Source: an uncultured Prevotellaceae bacterium (lineage in GTDB: Bacteria; Bacteroidota; Bacteroidia; Bacteroidales; Bacteroidaceae). Taken from it: 64,000 nt of DNA. Location: NCBI GenBank assembly GCA_947169245.1, contig CAMVPA010000003.1, positions 52,113 through 116,112 on the forward strand, in the 5' to 3' direction. The translations under genes and the position numbers were made by a program. Position 1 is the stretch's first letter; each line of letters begins with the position of its first letter. Under the pieces are notes generated by a model. The model made no database searches, was not told the origin of the DNA, and saw only the letters and a list, made by a program, of their open reading frames with translations. Positions 36,670 through 45,640 of the stretch are shown here, in pieces.

Positions 36670-38666
36670 ACTCTTGGGTGTTGGCTATTGGGTGTTGGGT
36701 GTTGGCAAATAGCGTTGATGATACTTTCCTTGTCGAGTCCCACAATATGCTGCAGCTCGGCCACGGTGCCGTGCTCCACAAACTCGTCGTCGGGGAGTCC
36801 GAGACGCACCACCTGCGGGTGGTAGCCGTGGTCGTTCATCCACTCCAGCACGGCAGAGCCGAGACCGCCGTTGCGCACACCGTTCTCGACGGTGACGATG
36901 CGCTGGAAACGCCCAGCCACCTCTTTCAGTATCGTCTCATCGAGAGGTTTCAGGAAGCGCATGTCGTAGTGGGCAACACTTCTCATTTGACTTTCCCTTC
37001 GGCCGTCGACCGTTGGTTCTCCCTTCTCATTTCTCATTTCTTCTATGGCCTCTGCTACGTCGTTGCCGATGGGACCAATCGAGAGCACGGCGACGTCGCT
37101 GCCGTCGCGCAGCTTGCGGCCGGTACCCACCTTGACCTCCTCCAACGGACAGCGCCAGTTCTGCAGCACGCCGCCACCACGGGGATAGCGAATGACGAAC
37201 GGGCCCTTGTCGGGCAGCTGGGCGGTGTACATCAGACGGCGCAGCTCGTGCTCGTCCATGGGCGAGCAGATGGTCAGGTTGGGGATGGGGCGCAGCGCTG
37301 CCAGGTCGAAGGCCCCGTGGTGTGTGGAGCCGTCCTCGCCCACCAGTCCGGCACGGTCGAGACAGAGCACCACGGGCAGCCGCAGTATGGCCACGTCGTG
37401 GATGACATTGTCGTAGGCGCGCTGAGCAAAGGCAGAGTAGATGTTGCAGAAGGGCTGCAGCCCGTCCTTGGCCATGCCGGCCGAGAAGGTGACGGCATGA
37501 CCCTCGGCAATGCCCACATCGAAGGTGCGGTCGGGCATCTTCTCCATCATGATGTTCATGGAGCAGCCCGTAGGCATGGCAGGGGTGACGCCGACAATAC
37601 GCGGATTCTGCTCGGCCAGCTCCAGCAGCGTGTGTCCGAAGACGTCCTGATACTTCTGCGGCTTGTTGGGGTCGCGGTCGACGATACGCTCGCCCGTCTC
37701 GGGGTCGAACTTGCCCGGGGCGTGCCACGTGGTGACGTCGCGCTCGGCAGGAGCGTAGCCGTGACCCTTCTGTGTGTGCAGATGCAGCAGTTTCGGGCCC
37801 TCCATGTCCTTCAGCTGACGGAGTATGCGCACCAGCTCCTTCACGTCGTGACCGTCGAAGGGGCCGAAGTAGCGGATGTTCATGCCGTCGAAGATGTTCT
37901 GCTGGTGGGAGATGGCACTCTTGATGGCGTTCGACAGACGCTGCAGTCCGTTCTTGCGGTCGTCGTTCAGCAGGCCTATGCGGTGCAGCCAGCGGTTGGT
38001 CTTGAACTTGACGGCGTTGTAGGTCTTGTTGGTGTTCAGGTTCAGCAGGTACTGCCGCATGCCGCCCACGGCACGGTCAATCGACATGTCGTTGTCGTTG
38101 AGGATTATCAGCAGGTCGTTAGGGCTCGACGACACGTTGTTCAGACCCTCGAAGGCCAGACCGCCCGACATGGCGCCGTCGCCGATGACGGCCACGACTT
38201 TTCTTAGAGGTGAGGGGTGAGAGGTGAGGGGTGAGGAAGATGTGAGAGTTGAGGAGTGAGTGGCCGCAACGGCCATGCCGAGTGCTGCCGAGATGCTGTT
38301 GGAGGCATGACCGCAGACAAACGAGTCGTACTCGCTCTCCAAGGGCGAGGGGAAGGGGCGCAGTCCGCCCAGCTTGCGGTTGGTTGAGAACTGTTCACGG
38401 CGTCCCGTCAGAATCTTGTGGCCGTAGGCCTGGTGACCCACGTCCCACACGATACGGTCTTCGGGGGTGTTGAACACATAGTGCAGGGCAACGGTCAGTT
38501 CGACGACACCGAGGCTCGAGGCCAGATGTCCCGGATTCACCGACAATTCGTTGACGATGTCGCGCCGCAGCTCGTCGCACAACTGTGCCAGCTGTTCCAC
38601 CTTCAGGTGGCGCAAATCGTCGGGATATGTAATGCTACTGAGTAGCTCTAATTCGTTCTGTTCCAC
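36666..38666 (-). CDS. dxs: 1-deoxy-D-xylulose-5-phosphate synthase
   Basis: A thiamine-diphosphate enzyme that condenses pyruvate and glyceraldehyde 3-phosphate, the first step of the MEP isoprenoid pathway. Motifs include [36 protein letters not shown], and [12 protein letters not shown]. The frame is open to an ATG at 38723, but the promoter (38695-38688) lies inside it; the GTG at 38666 ([18 protein letters not shown]) starts where homologues start and is preferred, with GTG 38675 as alternative. About 20 Ser/Thr/Pro residues before [14 protein letters not shown] are phrase repeat (38205-38261). The last residues ([12 protein letters not shown]) are also repeat-encoded. Confidence 0.92.
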   Translation of the reverse strand: MEQNELELLSSITYPDDLRHLKVEQLAQLCDELRRDIVNELSVNPGHLASSLGVVELTVALHYVFNTPEDRIVWDVGHQAYGHKILTGRREQFSTNRKLGGLRPFPSPLESEYDSFVCGHASNSISAALGMAVAATHSSTLTSSSPLTSHPSPLRKVVAVIGDGAMSGGLAFEGLNNVSSSPNDLLIILNDNDMSIDRAVGGMRQYLLNLNTNKTYNAVKFKTNRWLHRIGLLNDDRKNGLQRLSNAIKSAISHQQNIFDGMNIRYFGPFDGHDVKELVRILRQLKDMEGPKLLHLHTQKGHGYAPAERDVTTWHAPGKFDPETGERIVDRDPNKPQKYQDVFGHTLLELAEQNPRIVGVTPAMPTGCSMNIMMEKMPDRTFDVGIAEGHAVTFSAGMAKDGLQPFCNIYSAFAQRAYDNVIHDVAILRLPVVLCLDRAGLVGEDGSTHHGAFDLAALRPIPNLTICSPMDEHELRRLMYTAQLPDKGPFVIRYPRGGGVLQNWRCPLEEVKVGTGRKLRDGSDVAVLSIGPIGNDVAEAIEEMRNEKGEPTVDGRRESQMRSVAHYDMRFLKPLDETILKEVAGRFQRIVTVENGVRNGGLGSAVLEWMNDHGYHPQVVRLGLPDDEFVEHGTVAELQHIVGLDKESIINAICQHPTPNSQHPRV
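38205..38261 (-). repeat. gaggtgagggtgag phrase insert in dxs
   Basis: About six degenerate copies of gaggtgaggg are translated as Ser/Thr/Leu/Pro-rich sequence just before the thiamine-diphosphate motif. The same phrase is found in murF-alr (49730-49763) and downstream of nadB (12450-12475, inverted). Confidence 0.85.
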
Positions 38667-38687
38667 AGATAACACGTCATTTGGGTG

Positions 38688-38695
38688 CAAAGATA
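38688..38695 (-). promoter_or_regulatory. dxs promoter -7 element
   Basis: TATCTTTG on the minus strand, 22 bp upstream of the GTG at 38666. Confidence 0.7.
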
Positions 38696-38794
38696 CAACA
38701 TTATTTTCAGTTTCAGCATGCAAGAGGCGGAAAATTTCTCATTTCCCACTCCTCATTTCTCATTCCTCGTTTCTCATTTCTCACTTTTTCTTCG

Positions 38795-38802
38795 TACCTT
38801 TG
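38795..38802 (+). promoter_or_regulatory. Promoter -7 element of the ketopantoate reductase
   Basis: TACCTTTG 37 bp before the start. Upstream (38738-38784) is a ctcatttctcatt phrase repeat. Confidence 0.7.
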
Positions 38803-38839
38803 CAGCCGAAAAATTGCAAAATCGGAGAAAGGCTAAAGA

Positions 38840-39748
38840 ATGAAATACGGAATTATTGGCAGTGGCGCCATCGGCGGCTACTACGGAGGAAAGTTGGCAA
38901 AGGCGGGACAGGAGGTGCATTTCCTGTTCCATTCTGACTATGAGTATGTGAAAGACAATGGCTTGCAGGTAGACTCCTGCGACGGCTCTTTCCACATCAG
39001 TCCCATCAACGCCTACAACAACACCGCGGAGATGCCGGCATGCGACGTGGTGCTGGTGTGCCTGAAAAGCGTGAACAACCACATGCTGGAGCAGCTGCTA
39101 CCGCCGCTGTTGCACGACCGCACGCTGGTCATCCTCATCCAGAACGGCATCGGCGTCGAGCAGGATGTGCAGCAGATGTTCCCCGGGGTGCAGCTGTGTG
39201 CAGGACTGGCGTTCATCTGTTCGGCAAAGACGGAGCCCGGCCGCGTCAGCCACCAGTGCTACGGCAGCATCAACCTGGCCAACTACTCTTGTTGCGACGA
39301 GGCGCTGTTCAAGGCGGTGGTCAGCGAGTTCCGCCAGTCCGGCATTGAGACGGGCGAGGTGGAGTATCACGAGGCACGCTGGAAGAAGGCCGTATGGAAC
39401 ATGCCGTTCAATGGCATGACGGTGGCACTGAACACACAGACCGACCTGCTGCTGAAGAACCCGTCCACCCGACAGCTCATCCGCGACCAGATGATGGAGG
39501 TCGTCGGGGCCGCCCGCCAGCTGGGCGTCAAGAATGTAGACGAGGCCTTTGTCGAGAAGATGATTCAGATGACCGACGAGATGACCCCCTACTCGCCATC
39601 CATGAAGCTCGACTACGATTTCCACCGTCCCATGGAGATACATTATTTATATACGCGACCCCTTGAGATAGCCCGCGAGGCCGGCTTCAGGATGCCGAAA
39701 CTGGAAATGCTGGAGGCTGAGCTAAAATTCTTGGCGAAAAACTTGTAG
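38840..39748 (+). CDS. panE: 2-dehydropantoate 2-reductase family protein
   Basis: A 302-residue NADPH-dependent oxidoreductase of the ApbA/PanE family, which reduces ketopantoate to pantoate for coenzyme A synthesis. It has the N-terminal Rossmann motif MKYGIIGSGAIGGYYGGKLA, the LVCLKSVNN segment with the catalytic-type lysine, and the helical C-terminal domain with WKKAVWNMPFNGMTVA and SPSMKLDYDFHRPMEI. Members of this family can act on other 2-keto acids, so the substrate is inferred. Confidence 0.85.
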   Translation: MKYGIIGSGAIGGYYGGKLAKAGQEVHFLFHSDYEYVKDNGLQVDSCDGSFHISPINAYNNTAEMPACDVVLVCLKSVNNHMLEQLLPPLLHDRTLVILIQNGIGVEQDVQQMFPGVQLCAGLAFICSAKTEPGRVSHQCYGSINLANYSCCDEALFKAVVSEFRQSGIETGEVEYHEARWKKAVWNMPFNGMTVALNTQTDLLLKNPSTRQLIRDQMMEVVGAARQLGVKNVDEAFVEKMIQMTDEMTPYSPSMKLDYDFHRPMEIHYLYTRPLEIAREAGFRMPKLEMLEAELKFLAKNL

Positions 39749-39765
39749 GTTACATTATTTCTTCA

Positions 39766-39773
39766 TATATTTG
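39766..39773 (+). promoter_or_regulatory. Promoter of the lplA-gcvT-gcvH-gcvP operon
   Basis: TATATTTG 35 bp before the lipoate ligase start. Confidence 0.65.
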
Positions 39774-39808
39774 CAGGCAAAAGCCACACATAGCTGCTAA
39801 CCGAATAT

Positions 39809-40501
39809 ATGAAGTACATCACACTGCCCGACAACAACAAGCGCAGACTCTCTTTCTATCTGGCCATGGAGGAATATGTGGCCAGGTACATCGACGAGCC
39901 CGACTGCTTCTTCATGTGGCAGGTGGCACCAAGCGTCATCTTTGGCCGCAACCAGTCGGTGGCCAACGAAGTGAACCTCGACTACTGTCGCCAGCACAAC
40001 ATTCAGGTGTTTCGACGCAAGAGCGGCGGCGGCTGTGTCTATGCCGACTGGGACAACGTGATGCTCTCCTTTATCACCAGCGGCGACCAAGTGGGATTCA
40101 CCTTCAACCGCTTCGTGCAGATGATTCTCTTGGTGCTCCGCAAGATGGGCGTCGAGGCCACAGGCACAAGCCATAACGACATCTTGATCGGCGACCGCAA
40201 GGTCTGCGGCACAGCGTTCTATCAGCTGCCCGGCCGCAGCATCGTTCACAGCACCATGCTCTACGACACCAACATGGAGCACATGCTCCATGCCATCACC
40301 CCCGGCCCCGAGAAGCTGGCGTCGAAGGGCGTCCAGAGCGTGCGCCAGCGCATCACCCTGCTGAAAGACCACACACCGCTCGGTCTCGACGAGGTGAAGA
40401 CCCTGATTCGCGACACGCTCTGCCAGGGAGAGCTGATGCTGACGCCAGCCGACGTCGCGAGAATAGAAGAGCTGGAGCAGAACTACGAAACAATAACATA
40501 G
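39809..40501 (+). CDS. lplA: Lipoate--protein ligase A family protein
   Basis: A 230-residue enzyme expected to attach lipoate to lysine of carrier proteins such as GcvH. The signature RRKSGGGCVYADWDNVMLSF and the lysine motif SHNDILIGDRKVCGTAFYQL are present. It has the core catalytic domain only, without the C-terminal accessory domain of longer LplA. It is first in the glycine cleavage operon, 22 bp before gcvT, which fits a dedicated role in lipoylating GcvH. Confidence 0.88.
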   Translation: MKYITLPDNNKRRLSFYLAMEEYVARYIDEPDCFFMWQVAPSVIFGRNQSVANEVNLDYCRQHNIQVFRRKSGGGCVYADWDNVMLSFITSGDQVGFTFNRFVQMILLVLRKMGVEATGTSHNDILIGDRKVCGTAFYQLPGRSIVHSTMLYDTNMEHMLHAITPGPEKLASKGVQSVRQRITLLKDHTPLGLDEVKTLIRDTLCQGELMLTPADVARIEELEQNYETIT

Positions 40502-40523
40502 TAAATCGTTAAATCATCCCATT

Positions 40524-41666
40524 ATGTCCATCAAGCAAGAATTAGAACTGAAAACCAAACGCACTTGTCTGTATGACAGACACGTGAAGCTGGGCGCAAC
40601 GATTGTTGAGTTCGGCGGTTTCGACATGCCACTGCTCTACCAGAGCAGCATACAGCAGGAGCACAAGGCCGTCAGAGAACATGTGGGACTCTTCGACGTC
40701 TCGCACATGGGCGAGGTCACGGTGAAGGGTAAGGATGCCGAACGCTACGTTCAGCATATCTTCACCAACGACGTCAGTGGCATGCCCACGGGGAAAATTC
40801 TCTACGGCATGATGTGCTACGACGACGGCGGCACCGTCGACGACCTGCTGGTCTACAAGCTGGGCGAGCAGGACTTCTTCCTCGTCATCAACGCTGCCAA
40901 CATCGACAAGGACTGGGCGTGGATGCAGGAACACGCCGAGGGTTTCGACATAGACCTGCAGAACCGCAGCGACTACTACGGACAGATTGCCGTGCAGGGG
41001 CCTGAGTCGGAGGACGTGATGGAGCGCGTCTTAGGCTTAACCTGCTCCGAATTAGTTTTCTACACCTGCAAGGTGATACCCACCCCCAACCCCTCCCGAA
41101 CGGGAGGGGTTGGGGGTGGGTCGCTCATCTCCCGCACCGGCTACACCGGCGAGGACGGCTTCGAGGTCTACGGCCCGCACGACTTCATCCGTGACTGTTG
41201 GGACAAGCTGATTGCTGCCGGCGTGCAGGCCTGTGGACTGGGCTGTCGCGACACGCTGCGCTTCGAGGTGGGACTGCCGCTCTATGGCGACGAGCTGTCG
41301 GAGACCATCACCCCAATCATGGCAGGACTGGGCATGTTCGTCAAACTCGACAAGGCTGAGTTCATCGGCAAGGAGGCACTCGCCAGGCAGAAGGCTGAGG
41401 GACCGGCCAAGAAGCTCGTGGGCATCGAGCTCTTCGACAAGGCCATTCCCCGTCATGGCTACACCGTATTGAATATGGCGGGCGAGCCCATCGGCGAGGT
41501 GACTACCGGCTACCATACGCTGTCGTCGGACAAGAGCGTCTGCATGGCACTCGTCGATGCTGCATACGCCCAGTTAGACACCGACGTACAGATTCAGATC
41601 CGCAAAAAGGTGTTCCCCGGCAAGGTCGTGAAGAAGCAGTTCTACAACAAGAGCTACAAAAAATAG
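40524..41666 (+). CDS. gcvT: Glycine cleavage system T protein (aminomethyltransferase)
   Basis: A 380-residue enzyme that transfers the aminomethyl carbon from GcvH to tetrahydrofolate, releasing ammonia. HVGLFDVSHMGEVTVKG, the folate-site GQIAVQGPESEDVMERVLG, ISRTGYTGEDGFEVYGP and GLGCRDTLRFEVGLPLYGDE are seen. About 14 residues before ISRTGYTG (IPTPNPSRTGGVGGG, residues 186-199) come from a perfect palindromic DNA element and replace the usual short loop. The gene is second in the operon. Confidence 0.95.
   Translation: MSIKQELELKTKRTCLYDRHVKLGATIVEFGGFDMPLLYQSSIQQEHKAVREHVGLFDVSHMGEVTVKGKDAERYVQHIFTNDVSGMPTGKILYGMMCYDDGGTVDDLLVYKLGEQDFFLVINAANIDKDWAWMQEHAEGFDIDLQNRSDYYGQIAVQGPESEDVMERVLGLTCSELVFYTCKVIPTPNPSRTGGVGGGSLISRTGYTGEDGFEVYGPHDFIRDCWDKLIAAGVQACGLGCRDTLRFEVGLPLYGDELSETITPIMAGLGMFVKLDKAEFIGKEALARQKAEGPAKKLVGIELFDKAIPRHGYTVLNMAGEPIGEVTTGYHTLSSDKSVCMALVDAAYAQLDTDVQIQIRKKVFPGKVVKKQFYNKSYKK
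41079..41120 (+). repeat. Perfect 42-bp palindrome inserted in gcvT
   Basis: Two 20-bp arms (41079-41098 and 41101-41120) are exact reverse complements around the dinucleotide aa. The insert is in frame and gives IPTPNPSRTGGVGGG. It belongs to the same family as the nadB insert. Confidence 0.95.
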
Positions 41667-41725
41667 TGTAATTGCAAATCGTCAAATAGTATAATCGTCA
41701 AATAGTCAAACAGTCAAATAAAGCT
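41667..41725 (+). repeat. gtcaaatagt phrase repeat between gcvT and gcvH
   Basis: Degenerate copies of aatcgtcaaatagt fill the spacer. Confidence 0.8.
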
Positions 41726-42106
41726 ATGGCAAAAGTACAAGAAGGACTCTACTACTCGGAGTCGCACGAATACATCAGAGTAGATGGTAACTACGGTTAC
41801 ATTGGTATCACCGACTACGCCCAGAACGCACTGGGTAACGTGGTCTATGTCGACATGCCCGAAGTCGACGACGAGGTGGAGGCTGGCGAGGAGTTCGGCG
41901 CCGTTGAGAGCGTCAAGGCCGCCAGCGACCTGATATCGCCGGTCAGCGGCACCGTCGTCGAGGTGAACGAGGCACTGGAAGACCAGCCCGAGCTCATCAA
42001 TGAGGATGCCTACGAAAACTGGATCATCAAGGTGGAGCTGTCGGACACCTCCGAGCTCGACAACCTCATGGACGCCACCGCCTACGCTGCTTTCTGTGCA
42101 AAGTAG
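41726..42106 (+). CDS. gcvH: Glycine cleavage system H protein (lipoyl carrier)
   Basis: A 126-residue carrier whose lipoyl-lysine shuttles between P, T and L proteins. The lipoylation motif FGAVESVKAASDLISPVSG holds the modified lysine (about residue 63). HEYIRVDGNYGYIGITDYAQ and NEDAYENWIIKVEL are family segments. Length is normal. Confidence 0.97.
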   Translation: MAKVQEGLYYSESHEYIRVDGNYGYIGITDYAQNALGNVVYVDMPEVDDEVEAGEEFGAVESVKAASDLISPVSGTVVEVNEALEDQPELINEDAYENWIIKVELSDTSELDNLMDATAYAAFCAK

Positions 42107-42163
42107 GAATAAACCCATAAGACTCATATGCCCCATAAGACCTATTAGACTTATAAGACCCAT
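42107..42163 (+). repeat. cccataagacc phrase repeat between gcvH and gcvPA
   Basis: Variants of cccatatgacctataag repeat through the spacer up to the gcvPA start. The related phrase ccccattggtctcat is inserted in murF-alr (48940-49027). Confidence 0.8.
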
Positions 42164-43516
42164 ATGACCTATAAGTATTTTCCCCACACAGAGGACGACC
42201 TGAAGGCGATGCTCAACAGAGTGGGCATCGATTCCGTCGATGCCTTATACGCCCAGATTCCCGAGAGCATCCGCTTCCGGGGCGACTACAAGCTGCCCTC
42301 GGAGATGTGCGAGATGGAGGTGCGCCAGCTGTTCGAGAAGCTGGGCTCCCTGAACAAACAGCTGACGTGCTTCGCCGGCATGGGCGTCTACGACCACTAC
42401 ACGCCTTCCGTCATTCCGCAACTGCTGCAGCGTTCGGAGTTCCTCACCTCCTACACCCCCTATCAGGCCGAGATTTCGCAGGGCACGCTGCACTATATCT
42501 TCGAGTACCAGTCGATGATGACCGAACTCACGGGCATGGACATCTCTAACGCCTCGATGTACGACGGCACCACCGCTGCCGCCGAGGCCATGATGATGGC
42601 TGTGGCCGCCAGCAAGAAGGCCCGCCGTGTGCTCATTGCCGGAACCATGAATGCGCTGACGGTCAAGGTGATGACCCGCTACGCCCACCATCAGGGCATC
42701 GACCTCTATGCCTTGCATATCAAGGATGGCGTCACCGACCTGGAAGAGCTCAAGGCAGAGTTGGCCAAGGGCGATGTGGCGGGTGTGATGGTGCAGCAGC
42801 CCAATGCCTTTGGCATCGTGGAGGACTACACGGGCTTCGCCGAGGCCTGTCACGAACAGAAAGCTCTCTTCATGATGAATTGCGTAGCAGCCGACCTCGC
42901 CGTGCTGAAGACTCCTGGCGAGTGGGGCGCCGACATTGCTGTGGGCGATGGCCAGTCGTTAGGCATTCCCATGCAGTTCGGCGGTCCTTACGTGGGCTAC
43001 ATGTGCTGCACGGAGAAACTGATCAGAAAGATGCCGGGGCGCATCGTCGGTATGACAAAGGCTACGAGTAGGCAACAGCAGGTCGGGAATGAGGAGAATG
43101 GCGGCCAGCGCGCCTTTGTGCTGACCCTTCAAGCCCGCGAGCAGCATATCCGCCGCCAGAAGGCCACGTCGAACATCTGCTCCAACCAGAGTCTGATGGC
43201 ACTCTTCGTCACCATCTATTGCTCGCTGATGGGTAAGCAGGGCCTCAAGGAGGCGGCACAGCTCTCCTACGCCGGCGCCCACTATCTCTGGGATGAACTC
43301 AAGAAGACGGGACGTTTCCAACTGGTCTTCGACAAGCCGTTCTTCAATGAGTTCTACGTGAACTACGACGGCGATGTCGATGCCCTGTACCAGCGCTTTA
43401 TCGATGCCGGCTTCCTGGGAGGTGTCAGATTGGAGGGCGGTCTCGTGTTTGCCGTCACCGAGAAGCGTACGAAGGAAGAGATTGACAACCTCGTCTCATT
43501 AGTCCCAGCCCCATAA
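42164..43516 (+). CDS. gcvPA: Glycine dehydrogenase (decarboxylating) subunit 1
   Basis: The 450-residue N-terminal-type half of split P-protein, which decarboxylates glycine and loads GcvH. It has FAGMGVYDHYTPSVIPQLLQ, YTPYQAEISQGTLHYIFEYQ, and the C-terminal part QAREQHIRRQKATSNICSNQ. Residues 301-310 (SRQQQVGNEENG) just before QRAFVLTLQ are encoded by a second repeat family (43068-43094) shared with two sites in lpdA. The PLP lysine is in the partner subunit. Confidence 0.95.
   Translation: MTYKYFPHTEDDLKAMLNRVGIDSVDALYAQIPESIRFRGDYKLPSEMCEMEVRQLFEKLGSLNKQLTCFAGMGVYDHYTPSVIPQLLQRSEFLTSYTPYQAEISQGTLHYIFEYQSMMTELTGMDISNASMYDGTTAAAEAMMMAVAASKKARRVLIAGTMNALTVKVMTRYAHHQGIDLYALHIKDGVTDLEELKAELAKGDVAGVMVQQPNAFGIVEDYTGFAEACHEQKALFMMNCVAADLAVLKTPGEWGADIAVGDGQSLGIPMQFGGPYVGYMCCTEKLIRKMPGRIVGMTKATSRQQQVGNEENGGQRAFVLTLQAREQHIRRQKATSNICSNQSLMALFVTIYCSLMGKQGLKEAAQLSYAGAHYLWDELKKTGRFQLVFDKPFFNEFYVNYDGDVDALYQRFIDAGFLGGVRLEGGLVFAVTEKRTKEEIDNLVSLVPAP
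43068..43094 (+). repeat. gtaggc...gtcgggaatg element in gcvPA
   Basis: The string gtaggcaacagcaggtcggg followed by aatgagg matches elements at 47424-47450 and 47615-47640 in lpdA. It is in frame. Confidence 0.8.
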
Positions 43517-43587
43517 GTCCCATTAGCCCCGTCCCATTAGTCCCATTAGTCCCAAGTCCCATTAGTCCCATTAGTCCCATTAGCCCC
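43517..43587 (+). repeat. cccattagtcccattag phrase repeat between gcvPA and gcvPB
   Basis: About eight copies of cccattagt or cccattagc fill the spacer. Confidence 0.85.
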
Positions 43588-45000
43588 ATGAACAATAAAC
43601 TCTACGGAAATCTGATTTTCGAGCTCTCAAGCAAGGGCCGCAAAGGCTACAGCCTGCCGAAGAACCACTTCGGCTCGTACGAGATACCTGCTGCGATGCA
43701 GCGCAAGGAAGAGGCACAGCTGCCCGAGTGCGACGAGCTGACGGTGGTGCGCCACTACACCAACCTCTCAAACAACAACTTCGGCGTTGATACAGGCTTC
43801 TATCCGCTGGGCTCCTGCACCATGAAGTACAACCCCAAGCTGAACGAGGAGATGGCCGCCCTACCCCAGTTCCAGAACCTGCATCCCCTGCAGCCCGCGG
43901 AAACGGTGAAGGGCGCCTTGGCACTGGTAACACTACTGGAACAGTCGCTCTGCGAGCTGACCGGTTTGGCCCACTTCACCTTCAAGCCTTACGCTGGTGC
44001 CCATGGCGAGCTGACGGGCTTGATGACCATCGACAACTACCACCGTTCGCGTGGCGACCTCCAGCGCAAGAAGGTCATCGTACCCGACAGCGCCCACGGC
44101 ACAAACCCCGCCTCGGCCGCCGTCTGCGGCCTCGAGATCATCGAGGTGAAATCTGGCCCAGATGGCCAAGTAGATCTATCAGACCTACAACGTCTCGTTC
44201 ATGTGGAAGGCGATTCCATCGCTGCCATGATGATGACCAACCCCAACACGCTTGGCCTCTTCGAGACCAACATCCCCGAGATTGCCAGGCTCATCCACGA
44301 CTGCGGCGGCCTGATGTACTACGACGGCGCCAACCTGAACCCCATGCTGGGCGCCTGCCGTCCTGGCGACATGGGCTTCGACGTCATGCACATCAACCTG
44401 CACAAGACCTTTTCCACGCCTCATGGCGGCGGCGGTCCCGGTGCCGGCCCCGTTGGCGTCCGCGAGGGGCTGCAGGACTTCTTCCCCTTCGTGTCGCCCT
44501 ATCACGGCAACTTCGGCGTGATGATGCGGGCCTACGCCTACATCCTCTCGCTGGGGCGTGAGCATATAAAAGAGGTGGGGTCTCTCTCCGTGCTCAACGC
44601 CAACTACATCAAGGAGTCGCTGAAGGATGTCTACGAGCTGCCCATCGACACCACGTGCTGTCACGAGTTCGTCTTCGACGGCCTCAAAGACAAGAGTACG
44701 GGTGTCACCACGATGGATGTCGCCAAGCGCCTGCTCGACTATGGCTATCATGCGCCCACCATCTACTTCCCCCTGCTCTTCCACGAGTCGCTCATGATCG
44801 AGCCCACAGAGAACGAGTCGAAGGAGACGCTCGATGGCTTCATCGCCGTGATGCGCCAGATTGCCGAGGAGGCGAAGACCAACCCCGACGAGGTGAAGTC
44901 AGCACCCCACACCACACCCATCGGCCGCGTCGACGACGTCCTCGCCGCCAAGCACCCCGTGGTGACTTACCGCCAGATGACTGCTGAAGCATCAGTTTAA
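43588..45000 (+). CDS. gcvPB: Glycine dehydrogenase (decarboxylating) subunit 2
   Basis: The 470-residue C-terminal-type half of P-protein with the PLP-binding motif NLHKTFSTPHGGGGPGAGPV (lysine in HKT). YPLGSCTMKYNPKLNEEM and VPDSAHGTNPASAAVCG are conserved. Just past the stop, a 30-bp imperfect copy of the last ten codons (45001-45030) would encode a similar C-terminus (QMTVKATA). Confidence 0.96.
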   Translation: MNNKLYGNLIFELSSKGRKGYSLPKNHFGSYEIPAAMQRKEEAQLPECDELTVVRHYTNLSNNNFGVDTGFYPLGSCTMKYNPKLNEEMAALPQFQNLHPLQPAETVKGALALVTLLEQSLCELTGLAHFTFKPYAGAHGELTGLMTIDNYHRSRGDLQRKKVIVPDSAHGTNPASAAVCGLEIIEVKSGPDGQVDLSDLQRLVHVEGDSIAAMMMTNPNTLGLFETNIPEIARLIHDCGGLMYYDGANLNPMLGACRPGDMGFDVMHINLHKTFSTPHGGGGPGAGPVGVREGLQDFFPFVSPYHGNFGVMMRAYAYILSLGREHIKEVGSLSVLNANYIKESLKDVYELPIDTTCCHEFVFDGLKDKSTGVTTMDVAKRLLDYGYHAPTIYFPLLFHESLMIEPTENESKETLDGFIAVMRQIAEEAKTNPDEVKSAPHTTPIGRVDDVLAAKHPVVTYRQMTAEASV

Positions 45001-45030
45001 CACCAGATGACTGTCAAGGCGACAGCTTAA
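44971..45030 (+). repeat. 30-bp tandem duplication across the gcvPB stop codon
   Basis: Units 44971-45000 and 45001-45030 both contain ccagatgact and end in taa. The second is a diverged copy of the gene end, as in the nadB case. Confidence 0.8.
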
Positions 45031-45065
45031 CGCCGTCGTCTCTCTGTAGAGTGCCTACACCCTGC

Positions 45066-45120
45066 AACCCTTCACCGCTTAACAACCTGCCTGATTACCA
45101 GCCTGTTACGGTGAAGGGTT
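45066..45120. repeat. aacccttcaccg hairpin, left boundary of the accessory patch
   Basis: Arms aacccttcaccg (45066-45077) and cggtgaagggtt (45109-45120) enclose a 31-base loop. The right arm encodes the last residues of the DUF3791 protein (KPFTVTG). A matching hairpin lies at 46571-46625. Confidence 0.85.
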
Positions 45121-45325
45121 TGTCATTATATTCTATCATCAACTCGTCAGCCAGATACTCGTCGCTGCGGCAATGCATGTCGGCAACACCTTCACTGATG
45201 AGTTTATAAGTGTCAGAATCATAAAAGAAAGCCAGTGCATCCTCCAACGTCAAGCCTGATTCCTTCGCAAAGATAGCCACTATCCTTGCATATTTCATTT
45301 GAAGTATCGTCTTGTTCGCTTCCAT
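45095..45325 (-). CDS. DUF3791 protein (second copy)
   Basis: A 76-residue protein (KYARIVAIFAKESGLTLEDA, FFYDSDTYKLISEGVADMHC) of the DUF3791 type. These small proteins flank DUF3990 genes in Bacteroidales and are thought to form toxin-antitoxin-like sets. The start is 3 bp after the stop of the DUF3990 remnant. The C-terminus runs into the repeat hairpin. Confidence 0.75.
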   Translation of the reverse strand: MEANKTILQMKYARIVAIFAKESGLTLEDALAFFYDSDTYKLISEGVADMHCRSDEYLADELMIEYNDKPFTVTGW

Positions 45326-45328
45326 CGT

Positions 45329-45527
45329 CTAAACCCTTTCTGCCTTGATGAAATGAAGATGACGGTCAAGCATCAGTCCGTTCAGGATGCACAACTGATG
45401 ATTCGGCTTTTCGTATTTCAGCCGCCCCAGCGCCTCATCTTTGGAAATAACGCCAGCGAAATAAAGGTCAACGGTATTGTAGCACGTCGGGCTTTTCAAT
45501 TATCGATATCGATGCGTGATAAAGTTT
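45329..45527 (-). pseudogene. DUF3990 remnant (ADP-ribosyltransferase-like), internally deleted and frameshifted
   Basis: The first frame reads KLYHASISIIEKPDVLQYR then a stop. The next frame reads LYFAGVISKDEALGRLKYEK, then PNHQLCILNG and HLHFIKAERV to a stop at 45329. These are the beginning and end of a DUF3990 protein (normally about 150 residues) with the middle lost and a +1 shift. No start codon remains. I recall DUF3990 as related to ADP-ribosyltransferases; treat that as unverified. Confidence 0.75.
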
Positions 45528-45534
45528 GACCTTC

Positions 45535-45640
45535 GGTCGAGCCTGCTCACGCTCGACAGTGTCCAATCGAGATTCTTGCGTCCCGCTGGTAGCAAGCAAC
45601 CAAAGGTCGAGCGGACACTGTTCTCGCTCAATCGCAGTCT
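45535..45640. repeat. Inverted repeat at the 5' end of the DUF3990 remnant
   Basis: ggtcgagc and agtgtcc near 45536-45567 recur inverted or direct as ggtcgagcggacact at 45605-45620. It separates the remnant from the upstream DUF3791 gene and may mark the event that removed the DUF3990 start. Confidence 0.55.

Noticed and set aside
36678..38207. Long plus-strand frame opposite dxs
   Set aside because: Antisense shadow of a clearly recognised enzyme gene.
39809..42106. Glycine riboswitch ahead of the gcv operon
   Set aside because: The leader before the lipoate ligase is about 30 bp, too short, and no tandem aptamer-like pairing is seen.
42164..45000. gcvP broken by a stop into two genes
   Set aside because: Two-subunit P-protein (gcvPA, gcvPB) is a normal form; both halves have full domain ends and their own starts.
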